A DNA stretch of 64,000 nucleotides from positions 38,219 to 102,218 of the forward strand of contig JAGXRB010000098.1 of the NCBI GenBank assembly GCA_018336075.1, read 5' to 3'. Numbering within the stretch: position 1 is the first letter of the stretch; each line of letters begins with the position of its first letter. Below are positions 51,808-61,185 of this stretch, in pieces. Origin of the DNA: Bacteroidota bacterium (GTDB lineage Bacteria > Bacteroidota > Bacteroidia > Bacteroidales > F082). A program made the translations under genes and the position numbers. The notes beneath the pieces were generated by a model. That model made no database searches, had not been told where the DNA came from, and saw only the letters and a list, made by a program, of their open reading frames with translations.

Positions 51808-54123
51808 CTAATTCACGATTATCTCACTCGCAAAGAGCCATGCCTCTGAACCTTCTCCGGAATGTCCGGGAGGAGCAACAGAAATATTCTGCATACTGAC
51901 TCTCACAAAACGGATGTTTTCTGCATCAGTTTCAGCTTTGTAAACCTTTATGATATTTCCTTTTTGCAGCGGAGGCACATCATTTTGGATGATGGAAACC
52001 AAATCGAAATCTATACCATTGGCAGAAACTTCAAATTTCACTTCTAGAGGAAAAAATATCCAGGAAGCCATTTGATGCAGCGCATCCACTTCAATGCTGT
52101 TGACTTTTGTTGGTTCACCAAGGTCGATGGTTGCAATAAGATCTTTACCCAGAAAGCCTTTCCATGTGCCATCTGAATACATCGCGCTGCCTTTGATGCC
52201 ATTTACAAGACCAAACGAACCCTGCCCATCATATTGCTTACTGTTCGGATATTCCAAAACTACTTTTTTTGCGAAGGCTTTGTGAACTACAAATTCACGG
52301 CTGAGGACATAATCAGCCCTTTTACCGTCCTCAAAAACTGCTGCTTTCAACACAGTACTTTCCTTGATTTTGATGGGTTCTTTATACAAAGCTGAATTCA
52401 CCGAAGGCTCGTCTCCATTGAGTGTATATCTTATTTCCGGTTCAAAAACTTCCGATTCCAGGGTGAGCAGCAGACTTTTGTCTTCAATATCTAAAACAGG
52501 CGTTGCAGAAACCTGATAAATACTTTCAGCGTAATTGATGCCTTTGTATTTGTAACGTTGATATTGTGTTTTCATTCTTTGAGAGAAATCACTCCAGTTA
52601 CGTGTTTCTTTTGGTGACCAAAGCACCTCTGAAAGTGCTGATAATCTTGGAAACATCATATATTCCACTTGCTTTGGATCTGGCATATATTCAGTCCAGT
52701 GATTGGCCTGTGCCCCTAAAACAAACTTGCCTTCTTCTTCAGAAAGCTCCTCAGGTATGGGTTCATAATGGTAAACTTTTTTCAAAGTTGTGAACCCGCC
52801 GATGGCAAGTGGTTCTGTAGCCGGGTCGCCCTGATAATGGTCGAAATAGCAATGAGTTCCGGGTGTCATCACAACTTTGTGTCCCATTTTTGCAGCCTCG
52901 ATGCCTCCTTTTTCACCACGCCACGACATGACTGTGGCATTTGGCGCCAGTCCGCCCTCAAGAATTTCATCCCAGCCAATAATCGACCTTCCGTGGCTAT
53001 TCAGAAATTTTTCAATTCGATGAATGAAGTAACTCTGCAATTCATGTTCATCTTTTAAGCCTTCATTTTTAATGCGTTCCTGGCATTTTGGACAGCTTTC
53101 CCAATTGGTTTTGTCGGCTTCATCTCCGCCGATATGAATGAATCTTGATGGGAAAAGTGCCATCACCTCTGTAAGCACATCCTCTAAAAAATGAAAAGTT
53201 TCTTCCTTTCCTGCGCAATAAATATGGGTGATAGGCCAAACGCCACCGGGAGGTACGCCAAGATTTTCACCGGTACAGGAATATTCAGGATAAGCAGCCA
53301 AAGCAGACATAACATGGGCGGGCAGTTCAATTTCGGGGATGACAGTAATATTCCGCTCATTGGCATAAGCAACAAGTCGAATTATCTCCTCTTGTGTATA
53401 AAATCCTCCGTAAGTTGCTTTAGATCTATCAGTTGTCAATGGTCTTTCGTTCCAGTGAATATCTGGCATATTTTCACGGAATGCACCGATTTCAGTCAGT
53501 TTGGGATATTTTTTTATTTCAATCCGCCATCCCTGGTCATCAATAAGATGCCAGTGAAACACATTCATTTTGTGCATTTCAAGATAATCGATCACTTTAT
53601 AAACGAATTCAATTGGCATGAAATGACGCGACACGTCAAGATGCATTCCTCTGTAAGCAAAACGTGGAAAATCTGTAATAACAGCATTTGGCAGTGTTTT
53701 TTCCTGATTTTCATCCAGCATGTGACCGATGGTTTGAAGCCCATAGCGGATTCCGGCCGGACTGTTGGCGCAAAGAAGAATCCTTCCCTGATTGATTTCA
53801 AGCGAATAGCCTTCAGATCCGATTTCTAAATTCACTGGTTGCAACAACCTCAAAAAAAGTTTGTTATCGAGATTTTCATTATCAAAATGTCTGCTTTTTA
53901 ACTCAAAACCCAAGGGTTTTTTCCAGGCTTTTATGGCTTGGTTTGTCATTGCCTGAAGCGAAGCGCTTTCGTAAAGAATTGTAGTTTCAGCGTTGAACTT
54001 GAAATGACCCTCTTTTAAATCAACCTTTGCAGGATAGGGGATAACTGAAACCTGGGCCGACACCTGAAAAACTGTAAAAAGCAATACAGTTGCCAGCAGA
54101 ATTAATCTTGATGAATTTTTCAT
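51808..54123 (-). CDS. GH20 beta-N-acetylhexosaminidase with FN3-like and F5/8-type C-terminal domains
   Basis: A 771-residue exported enzyme with signal peptide (1-24). A GH20b domain (about 28-150) precedes the catalytic barrel (about 155-505); HIGGDEADKTNW holds the catalytic Asp-Glu pair, and FHWHLIDDQGWRIEI and GWDEILEGG are conserved. It should remove terminal beta-GlcNAc/GalNAc. Its C-terminal 250 residues hold a chitobiase-type unit (IRYTLNGDEPSVNSALY) and an F5/8-type sandwich like the GH92 neighbour. It lies seven bases after the GH29 gene. Confidence 0.93.
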   Translation of the reverse strand: MKNSSRLILLATVLLFTVFQVSAQVSVIPYPAKVDLKEGHFKFNAETTILYESASLQAMTNQAIKAWKKPLGFELKSRHFDNENLDNKLFLRLLQPVNLEIGSEGYSLEINQGRILLCANSPAGIRYGLQTIGHMLDENQEKTLPNAVITDFPRFAYRGMHLDVSRHFMPIEFVYKVIDYLEMHKMNVFHWHLIDDQGWRIEIKKYPKLTEIGAFRENMPDIHWNERPLTTDRSKATYGGFYTQEEIIRLVAYANERNITVIPEIELPAHVMSALAAYPEYSCTGENLGVPPGGVWPITHIYCAGKEETFHFLEDVLTEVMALFPSRFIHIGGDEADKTNWESCPKCQERIKNEGLKDEHELQSYFIHRIEKFLNSHGRSIIGWDEILEGGLAPNATVMSWRGEKGGIEAAKMGHKVVMTPGTHCYFDHYQGDPATEPLAIGGFTTLKKVYHYEPIPEELSEEEGKFVLGAQANHWTEYMPDPKQVEYMMFPRLSALSEVLWSPKETRNWSDFSQRMKTQYQRYKYKGINYAESIYQVSATPVLDIEDKSLLLTLESEVFEPEIRYTLNGDEPSVNSALYKEPIKIKESTVLKAAVFEDGKRADYVLSREFVVHKAFAKKVVLEYPNSKQYDGQGSFGLVNGIKGSAMYSDGTWKGFLGKDLIATIDLGEPTKVNSIEVDALHQMASWIFFPLEVKFEVSANGIDFDLVSIIQNDVPPLQKGNIIKVYKAETDAENIRFVRVSMQNISVAPPGHSGEGSEAWLFASEIIVN

Positions 54124-54130
54124 AATTGTC

Positions 54131-55936
54131 TTATTTGTAGTTTTCTATTTTGAATGTCCATGCCGATTGACAAGGCATTTCGCTGAATTTTATTGTTGTC
54201 AGATCTATCTTAAGCAGTCCGTTTTCAAAATGCCAGGGCAAATCTCCATCTCTTCCCAAAAGACTGATTTTAGTGGTTTTTTCAGGTGCCGAAAGAGGAA
54301 GTTCAAAAAATGTGTCAGGCCATTCAAAGCTTATAGCATATAGGTTTCCACCATTTGTTGTATACGCGATATGCTGTCTTAAAGAGCGATATTCGGCCAA
54401 TAAGCCGTTTTGAGACGCCAGACTTTCAGCCACGAAAAAGTTTTTTTGAGGGATTACTTCTTTTTTCTGAGAAGCACTTTCCCACGAAAGTGAAATTGAT
54501 GCATTTTGAAGACTTTCAAAATATTCGATACGCATAGGATAAAACTGTCCTTTTTGAAGTCTTATTTTTCCTGAATCACCGTCCTTTTGACTATCACGCA
54601 TAGCTTCCGAATCACTTTCATCAATCATTTTCTCCCATTGGTCAATGATTAATTCACCGTCGATAAATAATTTCATCCCATCGTCTGCAACGGCTGAAAA
54701 AGTGTATTCTTCGCTAAATTCAGGCTTAATATATCCCTCCCAGAAAGCTGAAAAATGGTCTTCAACAATGGGGAAACCTGGCGTATTTCGCACCCAGTTG
54801 AAATCAATATTCGGATCAATGCGATTAAGTTTTACCTCTTTTTCTTCCCCATTTCTGATCCATTGTTCAGCGCCGTAAATAGCTTCTTCGTTGACTTTTA
54901 TCCAGTTGCCAAGCTGCTCCAGCCTTTCCTGCTGAAGTAATGGAATCTTTCCATCGGCAGCCGGACCAACATTGATTGTGATACCGCCACCATTTCCAAC
55001 AGTTCTCGCAAAAAAGTGAATCAGTTCATCAGAAGTCATATAGGCATCCAGTTTTTCGTTGCGGTTGAGCCCGAACGAACGGCCAAGACCGCGTACTTCT
55101 GCCCAGGGCCGGTCTGTTTTTAATCCACCGGAACTGTATTCGGGCGTGAGAAATCCTATATCAGCTCCGTGACCCCAACGATCATTAACAATGGCATCGT
55201 CACCCACCAGATTGTAATACCAGGCAATAAGTTCGCGCGCATGCCAGTCTTCGGCTGTATGAAACCATTCTCCATCGGTGAAAAGCACTTCCGGCTTGTA
55301 GGTTTCAACCACTTCTTTAAACTGTGGAATCATATGTTCGCGGATATATGTATGAATAGAATCATTGTGATCAGTGTACCAGCGATGAAGTGGGTTGTTC
55401 CATTCCGGAAGTGAGTAATACAGTCCAAAACGGATATCACGCTTGCGAACGGCTTCAGATACTTCGCCAACGATATCTCGCTTGGGGCCTACATCCACGC
55501 TGTTCCAGCCTGAAGCAAATCTGCTTGGCCAGAGACAATAGCCGTCATGGTGTTTTGATACCAGAATGATATATTTTGCGCCTGCTTTTTCAAAGATGGA
55601 AGCCCATTCATCAGCATCAAAAAGCTCTGCTTTAAACAACGGAGCAAAATCTTCATACTTGAAATCTTCTCCGAAATGGCTTTTCATAAAATCAGTTCTG
55701 GTCTTATCGCCAGCAAGTAATCCTCTTAAAAACCATTCACCATAAGCCTCTGAACCTCCGTAGGAAGGAACGGAATAGACACCCCAATGAATGAAAACTC
55801 CGATTTTGGCTTCTTTGAACCATTGCGGATAAGGCCTGTTTCGCAGAGATTCCCATGTAGTGTCAACGACACTTTGCTGCGAAAAAAGCAGACTATAAAG
55901 CATTATTAAATAAAACAAAAGTGAAAGTTTTTTCAT
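54131..55936 (-). CDS. GH29 alpha-L-fucosidase with PA14-like domain
   Basis: A 601-residue exported enzyme (signal peptide MKKLSLLFYLIMLYSLLFSQ). The GH29 barrel (about 25-355) has IGVFIHWGVYSVPSYGGSE, KYIILVSKHHDGYCLW, and FTDGEW, whose aspartate fits the catalytic nucleophile. Next comes a PA14-like module (about 385-500, FSAVADDGMKLFIDGELIIDQW) and a short C-terminal domain. PA14 units often bind carbohydrate. The enzyme should cleave alpha-L-fucose from glycans. The gene is only 33 bases after the sensor kinase gene. Confidence 0.92.
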   Translation of the reverse strand: MKKLSLLFYLIMLYSLLFSQQSVVDTTWESLRNRPYPQWFKEAKIGVFIHWGVYSVPSYGGSEAYGEWFLRGLLAGDKTRTDFMKSHFGEDFKYEDFAPLFKAELFDADEWASIFEKAGAKYIILVSKHHDGYCLWPSRFASGWNSVDVGPKRDIVGEVSEAVRKRDIRFGLYYSLPEWNNPLHRWYTDHNDSIHTYIREHMIPQFKEVVETYKPEVLFTDGEWFHTAEDWHARELIAWYYNLVGDDAIVNDRWGHGADIGFLTPEYSSGGLKTDRPWAEVRGLGRSFGLNRNEKLDAYMTSDELIHFFARTVGNGGGITINVGPAADGKIPLLQQERLEQLGNWIKVNEEAIYGAEQWIRNGEEKEVKLNRIDPNIDFNWVRNTPGFPIVEDHFSAFWEGYIKPEFSEEYTFSAVADDGMKLFIDGELIIDQWEKMIDESDSEAMRDSQKDGDSGKIRLQKGQFYPMRIEYFESLQNASISLSWESASQKKEVIPQKNFFVAESLASQNGLLAEYRSLRQHIAYTTNGGNLYAISFEWPDTFFELPLSAPEKTTKISLLGRDGDLPWHFENGLLKIDLTTIKFSEMPCQSAWTFKIENYK

Positions 55937-55969
55937 TTTTGATGATTTACAAGATAAACAGGCATCACT

Positions 55970-58474
55970 TTATACTTTCCGGTCAGGTGAAACCGGAATA
56001 GAAAATTTAAACGTACTTCCTATCCCTTCTTCACTTTCAACCCAGATTTTTCCACCATGTTTTTCAATAAAATCATGGCAGAGTATCAATCCAAGTCCGG
56101 TACTTGGTTCATCGTTAGTGCCCGGACGACCGATGTCTTTTCCAAGAATGAAAAGTTCTTTGGTCATTTCTTTTTCCATGCCGATTCCGGTATCTTTTAC
56201 CGAAACAACCACTTCATTTATAGTTGATTCTGCATATATAAGCACACTCCCTCCTGGCATGGTAAATTTAATTGCATTGCTGATAAGGTTTCTGAGGATG
56301 GTTTGCAGCATTGCTTTATCAGCGTACACCAAAGTTCTTGAAGGTATGGAATGTTCAAAAAAGATTGATTTCTGTATGGCAACATCTTTATACAGTTCCA
56401 TGCTTTCAGCTACTTCAGATTTGAGGCCAAGTATATATGGGCTGAACTGAATTTGTCCGGTTTGTGAGCGTGACCATTCAAGCAGATTTACCAATAATTC
56501 GTAAGCCCTTTTCGATGAATAGCTAAGATTTTCGGCATATAAACTTAGTTCATCAAAACTTTCTTTTGCGCTTATTGCTTGCATAAGCATATCACTCAGA
56601 TTAATGATACTGCTGAAAGGACTTCTTAAATCATGGGCTATGATTGAAAAAAGCTTGTCTTTTGTAATATTGAGCTCACGCAGTTTTGTCTCATTTGTTT
56701 TCAGTTTTTCTTCTGCACTTTTGCGCTCTGTAATATCCCGACACACCACATAAGTACCCTTGTAGTTGCCTTTTTCATCATAAACAAAACGAGCATTGTC
56801 TTCACGCCAGAAATAATGACCTCTTGCATGTTTAACGCGGTATTCATATTTAAGCTCTGAAACATTTTTAGAAATGGCCTCATAAATCATTTTGAACAAA
56901 GCATCTCTGTCTTCGTGATGAATTAATTCATAGATAAAAACCGAATCTGCACCAAGGTGAGCATCTGCATCAAGGCCCATTAGTTTCATGTAAGATGGAG
57001 AAACGTAAGTGATGATGTTTTCTGCAGAAAGCACAAAAATGCCATCTGAAGTGTTGTTTGCAATCAGCCGGTATTTTTCTTCACTTTTGCTGAGAGCTTC
57101 TTCTGTGAGTTTTTTCTCCGTTATATCATGCGCTACGGCATATAATTTGTCTCCCAGCGGCTTTGAACGCCATTCAATCCACTTATATGAGCCATTTTTA
57201 CATCTGTACCGGTTTTTGAAACTTAATACTTCTTCTTGATTTTTAAGTCTTGAAGACACTTCCATTGTGGCGTTTATATCATCCGGATGCACAAAATCAA
57301 GAAATGGTTTTCCTTCCATTTCTGAAAGCAGATATCCCAAAACCTTTTCCCACTCAGGGTTTAAACGAATAAACTCACCTGATATGCTTGCTATGCAGAG
57401 CAGATCAAGGCTGGAATTAAAATATCTGTCCAGTTCTTCAATTTTCTCATTTAGTTTAAATTCCAACTCTTTATATTCCGTTATATCGCGAAAAGAGGTG
57501 TAAACCTGAAATGGTCTTGATTCATTTTCCCTGAATTCAGGAACAGCATCAATGACAATCCATCGGTTGCAGTTTTTATCTGGATGAAATATACCCATGA
57601 TAACATTATGAACTTGTTTGCCTGTTTGCAGCGAAACGATGGATGGATGCTCGTTGCCGGGAAAATCTGAGCCATCCTGTCGGATGCTTTTCCATCTTGG
57701 GTCAATGGAAGTGCGCCCCAAAAGCTGATCCTGACTCAGACCCAGGATTTCCTCTGCTGCCGGATTCGCTTCTATTATTGTGCCTTCTGCATTTTGGTAT
57801 ACTATGCCCTCAAACATTGTGTTGAAAAGCTTCCGGTATTTCTTTTCGCTCTCCTCGATGGAATTTAACAGTATTTCTTGTTTCTTTTCCGAATATTTAT
57901 GTTCAAGATTTTTGTAGCCCAGGTTAGAAATCTGCTGTGCAAATTTTGTATAAAAACGCATGACCACTTCAAGTTTATTTCGACTGAAGCGCGGCACGCG
58001 ATGAAGTGCTTCCAGATATTCTTTTTCATCGAAATCATATTTGTGAGCTTGTTTTTTGAAAATGTCCGTATCAATTTCTTCGTCATCATAGAAAAACTGC
58101 CCAAGAAACAAATTACCCATATGCCGATTTCCAATAATGACTGGAGTAGACATATCCCACATATTGTTACGGCATTTGTACGTTTTGTAGGTGTTTATTT
58201 TTGTATTTCCAGAGAGAATTGTATCGCTTTCCAAACAATGCTGACATGATTTAGGATTTACTCTGTGAAATTGCGTACAGATATCCTGCCAGCCGGTGGC
58301 CACGAGCACTTTTCCATTCAGGTCGACAATTCCAAGACCAATTTTGGTCAGTTCAAAAAAATCATCCATCATCGATTGAACAGCATCAACATCAATAATG
58401 TCTTCGAGCTTGATGCTTAAAAATTCGCTTTCAGAAAAAATCATTTCGTCATAGTCTGTATTATAATTTCCCAT
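55970..58474 (-). CDS. PocR-domain and PAS-domain sensor histidine kinase
   Basis: An 834-residue cytoplasmic-looking kinase without clear transmembrane helices. An N-terminal PocR sensory domain (about 15-190) has cysteines in SCQHCLESD and YKCRNN that can bind metal or ligand. PAS domains follow (about 220-335, 345-465 and 475-595). The kinase has H in IIAHDLRSPFSS, NLISNAIKFT, DTGIGM and STGLGL. Start at 58474 was chosen; an upstream ATG at 58516 adds only AT-rich residues. No receiver or DNA-binding domain, and no response regulator, is near. Spacing to GH29 suggests co-transcription. Confidence 0.87.
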   Translation of the reverse strand: MGNYNTDYDEMIFSESEFLSIKLEDIIDVDAVQSMMDDFFELTKIGLGIVDLNGKVLVATGWQDICTQFHRVNPKSCQHCLESDTILSGNTKINTYKTYKCRNNMWDMSTPVIIGNRHMGNLFLGQFFYDDEEIDTDIFKKQAHKYDFDEKEYLEALHRVPRFSRNKLEVVMRFYTKFAQQISNLGYKNLEHKYSEKKQEILLNSIEESEKKYRKLFNTMFEGIVYQNAEGTIIEANPAAEEILGLSQDQLLGRTSIDPRWKSIRQDGSDFPGNEHPSIVSLQTGKQVHNVIMGIFHPDKNCNRWIVIDAVPEFRENESRPFQVYTSFRDITEYKELEFKLNEKIEELDRYFNSSLDLLCIASISGEFIRLNPEWEKVLGYLLSEMEGKPFLDFVHPDDINATMEVSSRLKNQEEVLSFKNRYRCKNGSYKWIEWRSKPLGDKLYAVAHDITEKKLTEEALSKSEEKYRLIANNTSDGIFVLSAENIITYVSPSYMKLMGLDADAHLGADSVFIYELIHHEDRDALFKMIYEAISKNVSELKYEYRVKHARGHYFWREDNARFVYDEKGNYKGTYVVCRDITERKSAEEKLKTNETKLRELNITKDKLFSIIAHDLRSPFSSIINLSDMLMQAISAKESFDELSLYAENLSYSSKRAYELLVNLLEWSRSQTGQIQFSPYILGLKSEVAESMELYKDVAIQKSIFFEHSIPSRTLVYADKAMLQTILRNLISNAIKFTMPGGSVLIYAESTINEVVVSVKDTGIGMEKEMTKELFILGKDIGRPGTNDEPSTGLGLILCHDFIEKHGGKIWVESEEGIGSTFKFSIPVSPDRKV

Positions 58475-58651
58475 AAATGGATGTAATTTTAAGAATTCAA
58501 AGATAATTAAAGTCATGCCAATAATAAAATCTTAAAGCAGACTTTCAGTTGGTTCTGAATTGATGTTTTTTGAAGAGGAAATCAAATAAAATTTTATGAC
58601 GTTGAGGTAATTATATCTTATTTTTAGGATGCCTTCATTACATTTTCTATC

Positions 58652-58690
58652 AAAAAAAACCCGCAGCAAACCTTTCGGACTTGCTGCGGG
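58652..58690 (-). terminator. Terminator of the ABC exporter operon
   Basis: CCCGCAGCAA and TTGCTGCGGG form a perfect 10-base stem; on the minus strand an eight-T run follows. Confidence 0.9.
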
Positions 58691-58712
58691 TACCAAACCA
58701 ACACACAAAGCG

Positions 58713-59795
58713 CTACCTCGCGGCAGCTTTTATTTTATCAGACTCCTGCAGACCTTCGAGCACCTCAATCACCAATCCGTCAGAAAGGCCAGTTTTGATG
58801 ATGCGTTTTTCGTACGTCTGTGGAGAAGTTTCAATTTCAACATAGGTAGTATCACCGTCAAATTTGAGAAGGCTTTCATTGATGGCTAATACATTTTCGC
58901 GCCGTTCGAGCACGATATCAGCATTGGCACTGTAGCCGGCACGGATAAACTGATCTTGTTTGAGTTTTACTGCCGCCCTTATTTCGAACTGAATGGCGCC
59001 ATTTTCTTCCACTCCTTTTGGTGCAATACGCTCAAGCTCTGCTGTAAAACTTTCAGTTTCAATGGCTCCGATGGATAGAATTAATTCCATGCCTTCACGG
59101 ATTTTACCTACTTCTGACTCATCTACTTTTCCCTCGAAAATCATTTCATTCATATCGGCAATGGTGGCAATGGTTGTTCCGTCGTTGAAAGTATTGCTTT
59201 CAATCACCGACCGGCCCTCTTCTACCGGCACAGCCAAAACCATTCCGTCAATTGTTGAGCGGATAAGGGTGTTTGTTGCCTGACCTGCTTTTTTTGTGGC
59301 ACCTTCGCGAATGAGCTGCAGGTTGTCTTCTGCTGTGTTGAGTTCTTCGGTTGCTGTGCGGTAAGCTACCTCATAAGTCAGGTATTCTGCTTCCGGAACA
59401 ACATTTTGCTTGTAAAGTTCTTTGTAACGCTGATAGTTTTTCTTCGCATCTTCGAGCTGTATTTCGGCTCTTTTTACCCTGGATTCTGCATTATTCAGAT
59501 TGATCATATCCGGAATAATTTTCACTTTGGCAATGAGCTGATCCTTCTTCACAATATCGCCCGGTTCCACATAGATTTCTTCAACTATGCCCGAAACCTT
59601 GGGTTTAATATCTATTTCACGCCGTGGAATAACCGAACCTGTAGCCACAGTTTTCCGGATTATCGTTGTTTCGAACGCGCTGGCAGTTTCAAATTCCAAA
59701 GGCTTGGCCTGTGATTTTTTATAAAGATAAAAGATGGTTCCTGCAAAAACACCTACTACGATGAGGGCTGCAAAGATTTTCAAAAATGTTTTCAT
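58713..59795 (-). CDS. HlyD/MacA-type periplasmic adaptor protein
   Basis: A 360-residue membrane-fusion protein. One N-terminal membrane helix (about 5-25) anchors it; a lipoyl-like barrel (VSGIVEEIYVEPGDIVKKDQLIAKV) flanks a coiled-coil hairpin (about 100-165), with IRSTIDGMVLAVPVEEG closing the lipoyl domain and a beta-barrel following. It links an ABC exporter to an outer-membrane channel in MacAB-like pumps. It is the last gene of the operon. The outer-membrane factor is not in the window. Confidence 0.9.
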   Translation of the reverse strand: MKTFLKIFAALIVVGVFAGTIFYLYKKSQAKPLEFETASAFETTIIRKTVATGSVIPRREIDIKPKVSGIVEEIYVEPGDIVKKDQLIAKVKIIPDMINLNNAESRVKRAEIQLEDAKKNYQRYKELYKQNVVPEAEYLTYEVAYRTATEELNTAEDNLQLIREGATKKAGQATNTLIRSTIDGMVLAVPVEEGRSVIESNTFNDGTTIATIADMNEMIFEGKVDESEVGKIREGMELILSIGAIETESFTAELERIAPKGVEENGAIQFEIRAAVKLKQDQFIRAGYSANADIVLERRENVLAINESLLKFDGDTTYVEIETSPQTYEKRIIKTGLSDGLVIEVLEGLQESDKIKAAAR

Positions 59796-59853
59796 GACTG
59801 TTGTGGTTATTTGGATTTATATTTTCTCGTTCATGTTATAATTACAAAATGTC

Positions 59854-61119
59854 TTATTCATATCGCAAAGCATCGATTGGTTTCATGCTTACGGCTTTTT
59901 TGGCAGGAATCAAGCCAGCAACAATTCCTGAAATTACCAGAATCGCAAGGGCTGTAATAGCTACATTGAAATCGATTGTCGGGTTTAAAAACATGGTATT
60001 GCTCCCCGAAGGTGGAGGCAGGTTTCGGTTGATAAGCTCAATAACTGCAACACCTAAAACAAGGCCTGTATAGCCTGCCAGCGTTGTCAGAAATACTGAT
60101 TCTGTAACAATTTGTCCGATAACTTTCGCCGGCGTAGCTCCCAGCGCACGCATAATGCCGATTTCTTTGGTTCGCTCTTTTACAATTACCAGCATGATGT
60201 TGCTGATACCGATGACACCTGCAAGCAAGGTGCCCGTCCCAACGATCCATATAAGTCCGCTGATACCGGCAAAAAGGCCGCTCATTTGACGGAATTCTTT
60301 ATCAAGGTTAAAAAAGCCAACAGCACGATTATCGTCTGGCGCTACTTTATGACGCTCTTTCAGCAATTTGATTGCTTTTTCCTCAACCACACTTACCGGA
60401 ATTCCGGGTTTGGAAGTGAGCGCAAACCAGCCAACAATATCTCCGTAATTGAATGATGACTGTAGCGTAGTGAATGGCATATGGATGCTTTGCTCTTTGT
60501 CACCGCCAAAATTCATGTTCTGATTTTTTGGAGCAAAAACACCTACTACCTGAAAATATATACCGTTAACACGGATGTATTTTCCTAACGGATCTTCGTC
60601 TTTTTCAAATAGAATTTCATATACCCTTTTGCCGATAACTGCAACTTTTCTTCGCTGTTCAATGTCAATATTGTTGATAAAGCGACCTTTCGTGATATTG
60701 GCCGGATCAATCTGATTCCATTCGGGATAGTCACCATAAACACTGAAAGCGCCAGATTTATCGTTGCGTACAACATTGTTGCCGGAGCGTCTGCCGCCTC
60801 CTTCAAGACGAGGAGAAATCAGTTCAAGTTCTTCAATATTTTCTTTAAGGGCTTTAATATCATCGTTTTTAAAGAAATAGCGCCTGTTTCGTGGTAAGCC
60901 TTTATAGGGAATTGTAGTTGGGCGCGTCCACATGAAAACGCTGTTCGTTGCAAAATCACCCATGCCATGCATCACGCCATTTTGCAGCCCGCTTCCTGAA
61001 CCCAACATAATCACAAGCATAAAAATACCCCAAAATACCCCAAAAGCGGTGAGGGTGGTGCGCAGTTTGTTTTTTGCAAGGCTGCTCCATATTTCCTGCC
61101 AACGGTCGCGATCAAACAT
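59854..61119 (-). CDS. MacB/FtsX-type ABC transporter permease 1
   Basis: A 421-residue permease with the MacB layout: one helix at about 18-42 (GVFWGIFMLVIMLGSG), a periplasmic core (about 45-270), then three C-terminal helices. The motif VKERTKEIGIMRALGATPAKVIGQIV is the FtsX signature. It lies 66 bases after the second permease and shares with it the same opening (MFDRDRWQEIWSSLAKNKLRT). Confidence 0.92.
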   Translation of the reverse strand: MFDRDRWQEIWSSLAKNKLRTTLTAFGVFWGIFMLVIMLGSGSGLQNGVMHGMGDFATNSVFMWTRPTTIPYKGLPRNRRYFFKNDDIKALKENIEELELISPRLEGGGRRSGNNVVRNDKSGAFSVYGDYPEWNQIDPANITKGRFINNIDIEQRRKVAVIGKRVYEILFEKDEDPLGKYIRVNGIYFQVVGVFAPKNQNMNFGGDKEQSIHMPFTTLQSSFNYGDIVGWFALTSKPGIPVSVVEEKAIKLLKERHKVAPDDNRAVGFFNLDKEFRQMSGLFAGISGLIWIVGTGTLLAGVIGISNIMLVIVKERTKEIGIMRALGATPAKVIGQIVTESVFLTTLAGYTGLVLGVAVIELINRNLPPPSGSNTMFLNPTIDFNVAITALAILVISGIVAGLIPAKKAVSMKPIDALRYE

Positions 61120-61185
61120 TTTTGCAAGTATTTAGTGTTTGGAATGTGTTATTTGTTTTCATGGTTTTGAGATCTAAATCTATCT

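Noticed and set aside
53191-53829. 212-codon frame antisense to the GH20 catalytic domain
   Set aside because: It is the shadow of a strongly conserved enzyme on the other strand.
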